Shown in pieces: positions 1-7,069 of a stretch of 17,833 nucleotides of DNA (within the stretch, counting starts at the first letter, position 1; every line of letters begins with the position of its first letter). The notes beneath the pieces are model-generated. The model saw nothing but the letters and a program-made list of their open reading frames with translations, was not told where the DNA came from and searched no databases. A program made the position numbers and the translations under genes. The DNA lies in contig JAQSXD010000105.1 in NCBI GenBank assembly GCA_029266295.1, forward strand, positions 1 through 17,833, given 5' to 3'. Source of the stretch: Bacillota bacterium. Its GTDB lineage: Bacteria; Bacillota; Clostridia; Peptostreptococcales; Anaerovoracaceae.

Positions 1-2715
1 TTCGTGCATGGAACTCTGCATTTCCGACATGTGTTCGTTGCCTCTGACCGCATAATCCCTTGCCTCCTGTGCCAGTACGCTTGCTTCGCCGGCATTGACT
101 GCATTTTGTCTTGTCTGAGATGCAATCTCTGCAATGGAAGCGGTAAGTTCTTGAATGGCACCAGCTTGTTCCGTTGTACCGTGGGATAAGGTCTGCCCGC
201 CGCTGGATACTTGTCTTGAACCCAAATTTACTCGATCGGCAGCTTTGCTGATATCACCCATGACTTGATTCAGGGATCCAACGATATGATTGAGAGAATT
301 CTTTATCTGGATGAAATCTCCCTTATAATCCGCAGTGATTGCCACGTCGAGATTTCCGCCGGCAATTTCTGAAAGAACCGCAGAAAGCTCTGATATATAG
401 CTTCTGATATTTGTAATGGAACCGTTCAGCGCCGTCTTAATTGATCCGTGATCACCGAGATACTCCCCGGTCATGGCTGCTTGAAGGTTGCCGGCTGCCA
501 TCTCTCTCAAAACGTCAAGGGCTTCCCGGACGGGTTGCTCAATGGCACCTAGTGTCTGATTAATACCGCTGATAACATTTCTGAACTCGCCGTTAAATTT
601 ATCTGCATCTCCTCTTGTGCTGAGGCTGCCTTCCGCAGCTTCTTGGGAAATGGTGGTGGTTTCCTCGACCAGCATCTTGACATTTTCCAGCATTCTGATC
701 AGAGAGGGAAGGAGCGTGTCCGTCTCGCCTCGTTTGCCAATTGCTTTTAGTTCATCCAACTTGGACAGGTTGCCGTCGGCAACGTCGGCAACGACATCAA
801 TGGTATCTCTTACCGTGGCGATTACGTTGTTGATACTGTGTTTCATCTTCTCATAAATTCCAACGTAGGTGCCATCCATGGTTTGGGAATAGTTATTCTT
901 GCTCATCTGTCGCAGGATATTGCTGCCTTCCACCAGAGCACCGAGACCGTCAATACAGGAATTGATGCTTTCTTTAATCTGGTTGTAATCACCTTGATAT
1001 GCAGCATCTAGCTTTTCGGGGATTTCTCCTCTGCCGATTTGCTCGATGTATCCTGCAGTCACCTGAAGGGGATCGATGAGAGAATCCAGCGCTTGGTTGA
1101 TTCCTGCAACGATTTTCGCGTAATTTCCACTGAGTCTGCTCACATCAGCCCGATAGGAAAGCTTGCCGGCTGCTGCTGCTTCCGTAAGCTTTCCGGACTC
1201 TTCCAATAGAGACTGGAGCGAGGTTCTGACAAGATTGAGATTATTAATCAGAAGGGAATAATCCCCCTTATATTCATTTTCCAGGATCTCAAGATCTTCC
1301 CCGGTTGCAATCTTATCAATATAATCCAGTGCCGTATTTAGAGGCGTGACGATTGCTTCAATGGTGCTGTTGAAACCGCCAATGATCTCTTTGTAACCGC
1401 CGTTAAATGCGTCGGCATTGCCCCGGATATCCAATCGGCCCTCTACAGCAGCTCCTGTCAAAAGTTCCGCTTCTGTGACCAGACTTCGCAGAGTTTCGAC
1501 TACGGAAATCATACTATGGCCTAGGAGATCTTTTTCAGAGCGAGGAGCCAGTTCCACAGAAAGGTCACCCTCTGCGATTTTTTTTGCAATCTCCGATTGC
1601 TGTTTGATATTTTCTGCCATTTTGGCAAATGCAACCGTCAATTCGCCTACTTCATCCTGACCAAGGGCGTCAAAATCGGGATGGATATCCACTTCAACAT
1701 CTCCAAGTGTCAGTTTGTCCGCAGCAACTACAAGCTGTTTGATGGGGCGGACGATTCGTCTTGAAAGCAGGACGATGAGTGCGATAATGCTCAGTAGGAC
1801 AAGGACAAAGATTACAGTCATGGTCGTTCTGACCTCGATGTAGGGGCCATTGAATTCTTTATCCGGCAGTCCGGTAGCAACTATCCAACCGGTATCTCCG
1901 ATGGCTGATACATACCCGTGACTGGATAATCCGCCTGACGAAAAACTGATGTCCCCGGTGATTTTCTTTGCGATTGCTTCTTTGATGTTGTCGGATAAGT
2001 CGGTCTCAGAAATATTCTTATTCAGGAAGGCTTCATCCGGATGATAAATGATCTTGCCTCCGTCACTAGCCAGAATATAATATCCGGTTTGACCCAGTGT
2101 ATATTTCTCCATGAGCGTTTTCCAGCTTGCGACAGATAAATTGATGCCCGCAGCACCGATAATCTCGTCCTTGTTTTCTCCGTAAACTGGCGCAACCACA
2201 CTGACTACTGTTGCGCTAGATACTGCATCAACATAAGGGTCTGTCATGACCACTTCCTTTTTGTCCAGCAGTTTTGCATACCAAGGACTGTCCTCAATGT
2301 TCCAATCAGAACCCGAGACGCTTCCGTCGGATAGTAACATCTGACTGGAATCAATGTCTGAAATCCATGCGCTGGAAATGTTTTCAGAATCAGATTCCTG
2401 GATTCTATGTAAGGTATCTTTTACCTGGTCGAAGACCGGGGAAATGTTGATCGCTACTTCGGGAGTCGAATTGATCAAAATATCTTCGAATTGATGATTG
2501 GTGGGCATTTGTCCGGCTATGGCCATATAGCCTCGGAAATATCCACCGATTTCATAGGATGCGGCCTGGGATTTGGCCGTTAGTTCGCTGGTAGTAAGGT
2601 CTGATACGGCAGAGTGAACCGTATTTAATGAGGTGACCGCTGCAATGCAATATGTTACTGCAACAGGTACGCCGATCAAGACGAGGATTTTTGTTAATAA
2701 GCTTTTCATGTGCAT
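1..2715 (-). CDS. Methyl-accepting chemotaxis protein, poly-HAMP type (C-terminus outside window)
   Basis: I translated this frame by hand; it is open from ATG at 2715 to the window edge, giving 905 residues without a stop. It is a membrane chemoreceptor expected to signal to CheA/CheW. Residues about 4-26 form TM1. About 30-290 are a dCache-type extracellular sensor, with an SPWY segment and a DPYVDA strand. About 298-318 form TM2. Next come a canonical HAMP (RRIVRPIKQL) and roughly ten further HAMP-like units up to about residue 815, each with an A.G.L or GDY/FNG signature. The methyl-accepting coiled coil follows (TEQAGAIQELTASIAEI at about 828) and is cut by the window. In the Cache amino-acid motif the usual R-x-W-Y arginine is S (SPWY), so classic amino-acid binding is doubtful; that is inference. 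A GGAG lies 12 nt upstream of the first ATG; a second in-frame ATG is two codons on. Confidence 0.95.
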   Translation of the reverse strand, partial: MHMKSLLTKILVLIGVPVAVTYCIAAVTSLNTVHSAVSDLTTSELTAKSQAASYEIGGYFRGYMAIAGQMPTNHQFEDILINSTPEVAINISPVFDQVKDTLHRIQESDSENISSAWISDIDSSQMLLSDGSVSGSDWNIEDSPWYAKLLDKKEVVMTDPYVDAVSSATVVSVVAPVYGENKDEIIGAAGINLSVASWKTLMEKYTLGQTGYYILASDGGKIIYHPDEAFLNKNISETDLSDNIKEAIAKKITGDISFSSGGLSSHGYVSAIGDTGWIVATGLPDKEFNGPYIEVRTTMTVIFVLVLLSIIALIVLLSRRIVRPIKQLVVAADKLTLGDVEVDIHPDFDALGQDEVGELTVAFAKMAENIKQQSEIAKKIAEGDLSVELAPRSEKDLLGHSMISVVETLRSLVTEAELLTGAAVEGRLDIRGNADAFNGGYKEIIGGFNSTIEAIVTPLNTALDYIDKIATGEDLEILENEYKGDYSLLINNLNLVRTSLQSLLEESGKLTEAAAAGKLSYRADVSRLSGNYAKIVAGINQALDSLIDPLQVTAGYIEQIGRGEIPEKLDAAYQGDYNQIKESINSCIDGLGALVEGSNILRQMSKNNYSQTMDGTYVGIYEKMKHSINNVIATVRDTIDVVADVADGNLSKLDELKAIGKRGETDTLLPSLIRMLENVKMLVEETTTISQEAAEGSLSTRGDADKFNGEFRNVISGINQTLGAIEQPVREALDVLREMAAGNLQAAMTGEYLGDHGSIKTALNGSITNIRSYISELSAVLSEIAGGNLDVAITADYKGDFIQIKNSLNHIVGSLNQVMGDISKAADRVNLGSRQVSSGGQTLSHGTTEQAGAIQELTASIAEIASQTRQNAVNAGEASVLAQEARDYAVRGNEHMSEMQSSMHE

Positions 2716-2795
2716 GCTGTCTGTTTTCTCCTTTCGTCAGCCTGGTACTCTGTAATTCTATGCTGTTTTTCAGTTAAATTGAGCATAGTGTTAAT

Positions 2796-2824
2796 AGTTT
2801 ACATCTGATTGGAAAATATATCAA
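2796..2824 (-). promoter_or_regulatory. Candidate sigma-A promoter of the chemoreceptor gene
   Basis: Read on the minus strand, TTGATA (2824-2819) is followed after exactly 17 bases by TAAACT (2801-2796). This is a reasonable housekeeping -35/-10 pair about 80 bases upstream of the chemoreceptor start. I saw no sigma-D (motility) type promoter in the region. Confidence 0.5.
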
Positions 2825-2994
2825 TGACTGTGTTGCTGTCTTTTCAGCGCGGCTAATACTATTTTAATGAAATGGTAGTCAGTATTGTAATCGCTCTCGC
2901 CAAAGAGACAACTGTTAAATTTCTACCCTGTTATTATGATAATAAACGAAACGGTTAGTCAAAACTAACGAAAAGTTTGAAAACAAAGAATGAA

Positions 2995-3034
2995 AGAAAG
3001 GTACTATAAGAAAAAAGAAAGGTCCTATAAGAAA
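2995..3034. repeat. Two-copy 19-bp direct repeat at 21-bp period
   Basis: The segments at 2995-3013 and 3016-3034 are identical except for one base (core AAGGTaCTATAAG versus AAGGTcCTATAAG). They are offset by 21 bases, about two helical turns, so a protein bound to both would face the same side of the DNA. The repeat lies between the permease terminator and the chemoreceptor promoter. A binding-site role is inference. Confidence 0.5.
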
Positions 3035-3064
3035 TAAGATGATAAGATTTTAAATAAAATAATA

Positions 3065-3088
3065 GAAGAGCAGATTTCTCTGCTCTTC
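3065..3088 (-). terminator. Intrinsic terminator of the permease gene
   Basis: A perfect 10-bp stem (GAAGAGCAGA paired with TCTGCTCTTC) with a 4-base loop starts about 50 bases after the permease stop codon. On the minus strand it is followed by a T-rich tract (complement of 3045-3064). The other strand has no T run, so it serves the leftward gene. Confidence 0.85.
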
Positions 3089-3140
3089 CTAACCTCAATG
3101 ATTCATTCATGAACCAGCATCGCCGGTTCAGCAACTTAGA

Positions 3141-4682
3141 TTACTTTCTTACAGGGTATTTTTCATCGAAGGTAATTTCATCAGAACCATAGGTGATGTT
3201 TTTTCTGATCTTGCCGCGCTTCTTTTGGACCACATAGATCGCGATTGGTACAAAGGTGGCAATGACGGAAATAACGAATACAGGCATGCCTCCGTCCTCA
3301 AAGACCAGAAGGATCATTGCTCCGATCATGATCACATTACAGAAATATGCCAGCCCGGGATACCATTTTGCTTTAACGGTCAGAACTTCATTGGGATCAT
3401 AGCCTCGCTCCTTCAGCTTTTTGCGGAATACGATCTGCGACCAGCAGATGGCAACCCAGCAAAGCGTGCCGGTAAATCCGGAGATTCCCAGGAGATTTGC
3501 GTAAAGCGGAAGTCCTTCATCTCCCCAGAGTCCGAGCTCATCAGAAGCGAAGCCGAGAAGGAATACAATCCACATGGGAACGATGGTGAAGATCGTCGCA
3601 TTTTGAGGGGTATTAAACTTATTCAAATTAGAGAGGAATTTCGGCGCCATTCCTTCTACGGAGAGACCATAAAGTGCACGTACTGTTCCGTATAAACCTG
3701 AATTGGCACAGCTGAATGCTGCGATCAGGGTGGTAATCGTAAAGAGTCCGGCAGCCCATTTCAGACCGTATGCACCAAGGGTGTAAGCGAAGATAGATTC
3801 ATCAAGACCAGCTTCTGCGTAGGGTACGATGAGCGTTAGGGCAAAAACTGGGATGACATAAATCAATATGATACGGAGTGCCACTCTTTTGCAGGCAAGC
3901 GGTACATTGGTCTCGGGGCTCTGGGTTTCAGCCGCGGAAAGACCTACGATTTCGGAACCCTGGAAATTGACAAGAGTCCAGATCATGTAGGTGATAATGA
4001 TGAACGTACCTGCCGGGAACAGTTTTTCAAATGTGGAGCCGTCCCCGGAAAGAATGATCTGCGAACCGATGAAACCGCCGCTTTCCGTGAAGGGATGCAG
4101 GTTGCCGCCGATGACTCCCATGAAGATTCCGGCTGCACAGATTGTGAATACGATAATTGCCAATACTTTTATAATTGCCATTATCGACTCGATATGACCA
4201 AACCATTTTACATGATATACATTCACGAGTGTTAAAAGGAATAATGCAACGATACCCCAGACAAAGGTACTCCATGCCGGGTTTTCAAAAGGAAGCGTAA
4301 TGAAATAGTTCATAAAGACCGCACAAGCCAGCGCTTCGGAAGGCACATAAGCCACCCAGTTGATCCAGTAGGCCCAGGCAATTCCCGTTGCAGCAGTATC
4401 ACCCATAAATTCTCTTGAATAAGAGACGAAGGAGCCTCTTCTTGGTATATTTACAAGCAATTCTGCGAAGGACTGCATAACTCCATAAATGGTGATACCG
4501 GCAATTATGTATGCGATCAGCACAGCACCGGGTCCCATTTCAGAGAACGTCAGGCCAAGCCCTAAGAAATAACAGGAACCGATGATTCCGCCAATGGCAA
4601 TCAGTGATACATGCCAAGGCAGAATACCGCGCTGTAGGGTACGTTCTTCGGGAGCGCTATCAGTAAGATTTTTTTCAGTCAT
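3141..4682 (-). CDS. Amino acid permease, APC superfamily (AAT-like)
   Basis: A 513-residue integral membrane transporter, normal length for amino acid/polyamine/organocation permeases. It should catalyse proton- or cation-coupled amino acid uptake at the cytoplasmic membrane. TM1 carries the family's glycine-rich unwound motif (GGIIGSCYFLGLG, from residue 31). The conserved RRGSFVSYSREFMG segment after TM2 and the FQGSEIVGLSAAETQSP loop follow, in about 12 hydrophobic spans with a basic cytoplasmic C-terminal tail (QKKRGK). The start is firm: AGGAGG lies 8 bases before the ATG. It is monocistronic, with its own terminator and a sigma-54-like promoter. Sigma-54 control in Clostridia often goes with amino acid fermentation, so a catabolic uptake role is plausible. 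The substrate cannot be read from the sequence. Confidence 0.93.
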   Translation of the reverse strand: MTEKNLTDSAPEERTLQRGILPWHVSLIAIGGIIGSCYFLGLGLTFSEMGPGAVLIAYIIAGITIYGVMQSFAELLVNIPRRGSFVSYSREFMGDTAATGIAWAYWINWVAYVPSEALACAVFMNYFITLPFENPAWSTFVWGIVALFLLTLVNVYHVKWFGHIESIMAIIKVLAIIVFTICAAGIFMGVIGGNLHPFTESGGFIGSQIILSGDGSTFEKLFPAGTFIIITYMIWTLVNFQGSEIVGLSAAETQSPETNVPLACKRVALRIILIYVIPVFALTLIVPYAEAGLDESIFAYTLGAYGLKWAAGLFTITTLIAAFSCANSGLYGTVRALYGLSVEGMAPKFLSNLNKFNTPQNATIFTIVPMWIVFLLGFASDELGLWGDEGLPLYANLLGISGFTGTLCWVAICWSQIVFRKKLKERGYDPNEVLTVKAKWYPGLAYFCNVIMIGAMILLVFEDGGMPVFVISVIATFVPIAIYVVQKKRGKIRKNITYGSDEITFDEKYPVRK

Positions 4683-4738
4683 AAATGATTCCTCCTAATA
4701 AGATTTCAAAAATTCATCAAATTAATAAAATTAAGAAA

Positions 4739-4767
4739 ATTATAATAATACTCAGTAAATTAAGCAA
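4739..4767 (-). promoter_or_regulatory. Alternative sigma-A promoter for the permease
   Basis: On the minus strand TTGCTT (4767-4762) and a perfect TATAAT (4744-4739) are separated by 17 bases. The -35 matches only in TTG, and the sequence is very AT-rich, so a chance -10 is likely. It sits just downstream of the sigma-54 candidate; either or both could drive the permease. Confidence 0.35.
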
Positions 4768-4768
4768 G

Positions 4769-4784
4769 AGCAAAAATTATGCCA
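4769..4784 (-). promoter_or_regulatory. Candidate sigma-54 (-24/-12) promoter of the permease
   Basis: The minus-strand 16-mer TGGCATAATTTTTGCT matches the sigma-54 consensus TGGCAC-N5-TTGCW with the GG and GC elements at exactly the required spacing. The predicted start site is near 4758, leaving a leader of about 75 bases before the permease RBS. Sigma-54 promoters need an enhancer-binding activator, and a perfect palindrome at 4868-4889 lies about 110 bases upstream. No rpoN or activator gene is in the window. Confidence 0.6.
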
Positions 4785-4867
4785 GTTTTGATGGAATGAA
4801 TAAATTGCGTTCAAACATATGGAAAAGGATCATTTTGTTGCGAAATAAATGTATTTCTTTGTTTTTA

Positions 4868-4889
4868 TATTTATCAAAAATGATAAATA
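4868..4889. promoter_or_regulatory. Palindrome, possible activator binding site for the sigma-54 promoter
   Basis: A perfect inverted repeat with 9-bp arms (TATTTATCA and TGATAAATA) and a 4-base A spacer. It lies about 110 bases upstream of the predicted permease start site, a normal distance for an enhancer-binding-protein site. It is also about 85 bases left of the MerR -35, so service to the other gene cannot be excluded. Confidence 0.45.
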
Positions 4890-4971
4890 ATTGTCAGAAC
4901 TGAAAAAACAATCATGGTATATTTGGCTGAATATTTTGAAAAAATTTCCGGGTAAAACTTAAAAAAATGAG

Positions 4972-5002
4972 TTGACCTTTACGCCGCGTAAAGGTTTATG
5001 AT
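4972..5002 (+). promoter_or_regulatory. MerR-type promoter with 19-bp spacer and operator palindrome
   Basis: TTGACC (4972-4977) and TATGAT (4997-5002) are separated by 19 bases, the over-long spacer typical of MerR-activated promoters. Between and overlapping them lies a perfect 21-bp palindrome at 4975-4995 (arm ACCTTTACGC, central C). In this family the regulator binds such a palindrome and untwists the spacer when it senses its ligand. The position directly upstream of the MerR gene indicates autoregulation. Confidence 0.85.
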
Positions 5003-5090
5003 AAAACTAACCTCAGTTGAGAGAATCATATTTCTTGCAATAGCGGAGAAGATATTCTCTTATTAATTGAGTTAATCAGGAGGTGGTCGT

Positions 5091-5876
5091 GTGGAATATA
5101 CGGTTCAAAGGCTTGCAGCACTGGCGGGAATCAGCGGGAGAACATTGCGATATTATGATGAGATTGAAATTCTTAAGCCGGCTAGAATCAATTCATCCGG
5201 GTATCGGATCTATGGAAAAAAAGAAGTGGAGACCTTGCAGCAGATTTTGTTTTATCGCGAATTGGATGTGGATCTGGATACCATAAAAAAAATCCTGAAG
5301 TCCCCCGGTTTTGACAGCGCTGAAGCTTTGAGAAACCACCGCAGCAGACTTCTTGAAAAAAGAGAACAACTGGAACGATTGATTGAAAACATTAATAAAT
5401 CAATTGCTACAGCAGAAGGGAGAATGACTATGAGTGATAAAGAAAAATTTGAAGGCTTTAAAAAAAGCTTGGTGGAAGATAATGACAAAAGGTATGGAAA
5501 GGAGGTAAGAGAGAAATATGGTGAGGAAGCAGCTTTGAAATCAAATCAAAGGATTTTGAATCTATCTCAGGAGGACTATGAAAAAACCGTGAGATTGGAG
5601 GAAGAACTTCGAAAGACACTGGCATCTGCCATGCAGTCAGGAGGACCAGGCAGCGAGGAAGCCCAGAAAGCAGCAGATCTTCACCGCAATTGGCTCTGTA
5701 TGCACTGGGATCAATATTCTCCGGAAGCCCATGCTGGTTTGGCAAATATGTACGTAGAGGATGAGCGCTTCCGTGCATATTATGACAAGGAGCAGCCCGG
5801 TACTGCAGAATTTCTCCGGGATGCGATTCTGATTTATACGTCAGACAGCCAAAAGGGAATTGAACTATCGTTGTAA
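5091..5876 (+). CDS. MerR-family regulator with TipAS-type drug-recognition domain (TipAL/Mta-like)
   Basis: A 261-residue transcription regulator. Residues 1-70 are the MerR winged helix-turn-helix (YTVQRLAALAGISGRTLRYY, then the GYRIYGKKE wing). About 75-110 are the dimerising coiled coil. About 118-255 match the TipAS domain, including the WLCMHW and YVEDERFRAYYD segments. In TipAL and Mta this C-terminal domain binds thiopeptides or other hydrophobic drugs and switches on the promoter. The start is GTG, with AGGAGGTGG 4-12 bases upstream. Inside the gene AAGGGAG (5416-5422) lies 7 bases before in-frame ATG 5430, which would give a 148-residue TipAS-like short form. The gene has its own MerR-type promoter and a terminator at 5938-5974. 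No drug exporter is adjacent, so autoregulation or a distant target is likely. Confidence 0.9.
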   Translation: MEYTVQRLAALAGISGRTLRYYDEIEILKPARINSSGYRIYGKKEVETLQQILFYRELDVDLDTIKKILKSPGFDSAEALRNHRSRLLEKREQLERLIENINKSIATAEGRMTMSDKEKFEGFKKSLVEDNDKRYGKEVREKYGEEAALKSNQRILNLSQEDYEKTVRLEEELRKTLASAMQSGGPGSEEAQKAADLHRNWLCMHWDQYSPEAHAGLANMYVEDERFRAYYDKEQPGTAEFLRDAILIYTSDSQKGIELSL

Positions 5877-5937
5877 GAAAATGATCAGTACGGGCGATTT
5901 TAGATATTCTAAAGGATAAAGAACCAAACAAAAAAAT

Positions 5938-5974
5938 AACTCCTTTGAGGGGCAGAGGCCTGTTCAAAGGAGTT
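5938..5974. terminator. Bidirectional terminator between the MerR and CoA-binding genes
   Basis: Perfect 11-bp arms (AACTCCTTTGA and TCAAAGGAGTT) enclose a 15-base loop. A T run follows on the plus strand (5976-5982), and an A run precedes it (5930-5936), which is a T run on the minus strand. It fits the two convergent genes on either side. Confidence 0.9.
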
Positions 5975-6026
5975 GTTTTTTTACTGTTAGCGAAGAGATT
6001 ACCTTCTTGGTTTTGATTGGAGTATG

Positions 6027-6428
6027 CTATCTGAGGCGAACTGCGGCCATGGCACAGGCGCCTTCGTGTACAACCTTGAAGCCCTTTGACTCTGCAAATG
6101 ATACGATTTCTTTATCATAGGTTCCTGGCTGGAGCCAGATGTTGGGATAGGTTTCGGGATCCATCTCTTCCAGACTCTTGAGGGTAACCGAAGGTGGAAT
6201 TACGAAATCGATACAGTCGGGAACCTTTGGGAGATCCTCAAGGCAGGCGTAACATTTTGTCCCATCTTCCATTTCAGAGTAGTTGGGATTAACCGCATAA
6301 GTCTCATATCCATATTTTTTTAGTGTATGATAGATTCGATTTGCGGTTTTTTCTGTATTGGGTGTGGCACCAATAACTGCCCAGACCTTTTTGTTAAGCA
6401 TCTCATTCATTTTCTTTTCATTATTCAT
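6027..6428 (-). CDS. CoA-binding Rossmann-fold protein (CoA_binding_2 / YccU-like)
   Basis: A 133-residue single-domain protein, normal for this family. The N-terminal Rossmann loop is visible (WAVIGATPNTEKTANR, from residue 16), followed by the AVNPNY strand end. The family's late motifs also appear: NIWLQPGTYDKE (97-107) and the C-terminal HEGACAMA (121-128), usually HDRCxM in homologues. Such proteins resemble the CoA-binding domain of succinyl-CoA synthetases. Their cellular role is not established, so no reaction is assigned. GAGGT lies about 6 bases before the ATG. The gene is divergent from the ACT gene and ends at the shared terminator. Confidence 0.88.
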   Translation of the reverse strand: MNNEKKMNEMLNKKVWAVIGATPNTEKTANRIYHTLKKYGYETYAVNPNYSEMEDGTKCYACLEDLPKVPDCIDFVIPPSVTLKSLEEMDPETYPNIWLQPGTYDKEIVSFAESKGFKVVHEGACAMAAVRLR

Positions 6429-6520
6429 TGTGATACCTCGATTTTCTCAATATTGTGCGTCCTTATGGTATATCATGTTTCGTTACAATAAGCTTTCATT
6501 CTTTTAATTGATTATTCCCG

Positions 6521-6542
6521 TTTTGTTTCTGTTAAAACAAAA
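6521..6542. repeat. Inverted repeat in the divergent CoA-binding/ACT intergenic region
   Basis: Perfect 8-bp arms TTTTGTTT and AAACAAAA flank a 6-base centre. The site lies about midway in the 251-base region between two divergent genes. It could be an operator or a chance AT-rich hairpin; it has no adjoining T run of terminator type. Confidence 0.35.
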
Positions 6543-6574
6543 GGATCGGAGGAAATTAAGAAGGAAATTAATTA

Positions 6575-6603
6575 TTGGCATAGGGAAATTTATTAGCTGT
6601 ATT
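6575..6603 (+). promoter_or_regulatory. Weak candidate promoter of the ACT/DUF711 pair
   Basis: TTGGCA (6575-6580) and TGTATT (6598-6603) are 17 bases apart. The -10 matches the consensus at only four of six positions, and other AT-rich hexamers nearby (for example TATAAT at 6629-6634) have no matching -35. Confidence 0.3.
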
Positions 6604-6679
6604 TTTCTCTATCGTTATGATAAAATAATATAATTCTTATAGAAAAAATTTATAGTCTGATGGACGGAGGAAGAAAAAA

Positions 6680-6943
6680 ATGAGAGCAGTGATCACTGTT
6701 ATCGGTAAAGATATGGTCGGAATCTTAGCCAAGGTAAGTACCACTTGCGCAGAGGCAAACGCCAATGTAATTGAAGTGACGCAATCGGTGCTGCAGGAGT
6801 TTTTCTGCATGGTCATGCTGGTGGACATCGCTGAGATGAACTGTGAATTGGGTGAGCTGAACGAGCGCATGAGAAACAACGTGCCGGGTATGACAATTCA
6901 TATCATGCATGAGGATATTTTCAATTCCATGCACCGAATTTAG
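6680..6943 (+). CDS. ACT domain protein (UPF0237 family)
   Basis: An 87-residue protein that is essentially one ACT domain with a short tail. The opening MRAVITVIGKDMVGILAKVS carries the ACT ligand-loop pattern GKDxxGILAxVS at residues 9-19. A second strand and helix (VLQEFFCMVMLVDI) and the MTIHIMHEDIF end follow, as in UPF0237. ACT domains usually bind amino acids or similar small effectors. GGAGGAAG lies about 7 bases before the ATG. The DUF711 gene follows on the same strand after 126 bases. The pair is conserved in other Firmicutes (SP0238/SP0239 in Streptococcus pneumoniae, from memory), suggesting that the ACT protein senses a ligand for its partner. The biochemical role is unknown. 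Confidence 0.92.
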   Translation: MRAVITVIGKDMVGILAKVSTTCAEANANVIEVTQSVLQEFFCMVMLVDIAEMNCELGELNERMRNNVPGMTIHIMHEDIFNSMHRI

Positions 6944-7069
6944 GGAACGCTGACTGTACGCGATCTATGACATCAGGGTTTCTTCCAAACAACACAGGAA
7001 TGGAAAGTGGCTATGGTAGAATGCGTACTTGTCGCACAAATGGAAAAATAAAGCCGGAGGTAGAAATAC

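Larger units (their letters stand above)
2716..3140. other. Intergenic region between chemoreceptor and permease
   Basis: No convincing gene is seen in these 425 bases. From left to right the region holds the chemoreceptor leader and promoter, an odd palindrome TTATTAT-g-ATAATAA at 2931-2945, a 6-bp inverted repeat GTTAGT/ACTAAC at 2954-2969, two copies of a 19-bp direct repeat at 2995-3034, and the permease terminator at 3065-3088. Both flanking genes read leftwards, so everything left of the terminator is available for control of the chemoreceptor. Confidence 0.7.
4683..5090. promoter_or_regulatory. Divergent control region between permease and TipAL regulator
   Basis: These 408 AT-rich bases contain no credible gene. 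They hold the leftward permease promoters (4739-4784), an upstream palindrome (4868-4889) placed like an activator site, and the rightward MerR promoter with operator (4972-5002). A leader of about 80 bases precedes the MerR gene, with a small GAGAAT/ATTCTC hairpin. I found no riboswitch or T-box signature. Confidence 0.7.

Noticed and set aside
3225..3695. A 156-codon open frame on the plus strand
   Set aside because: It lies wholly antisense to the clear permease gene, has no domain pattern and arises from that gene's codon bias.
5458..5967. A 169-codon minus-strand frame through the MerR gene and its terminator
   Set aside because: It would start inside the bidirectional terminator hairpin and is antisense to the TipAS domain.
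6944..7069. The 126-base gap between ACT and DUF711 as a small RNA or riboswitch
   Set aside because: Only short scattered pairings (for example GTACGC with GCGTAC) are seen, with no conserved riboswitch pattern and no T-run terminator.
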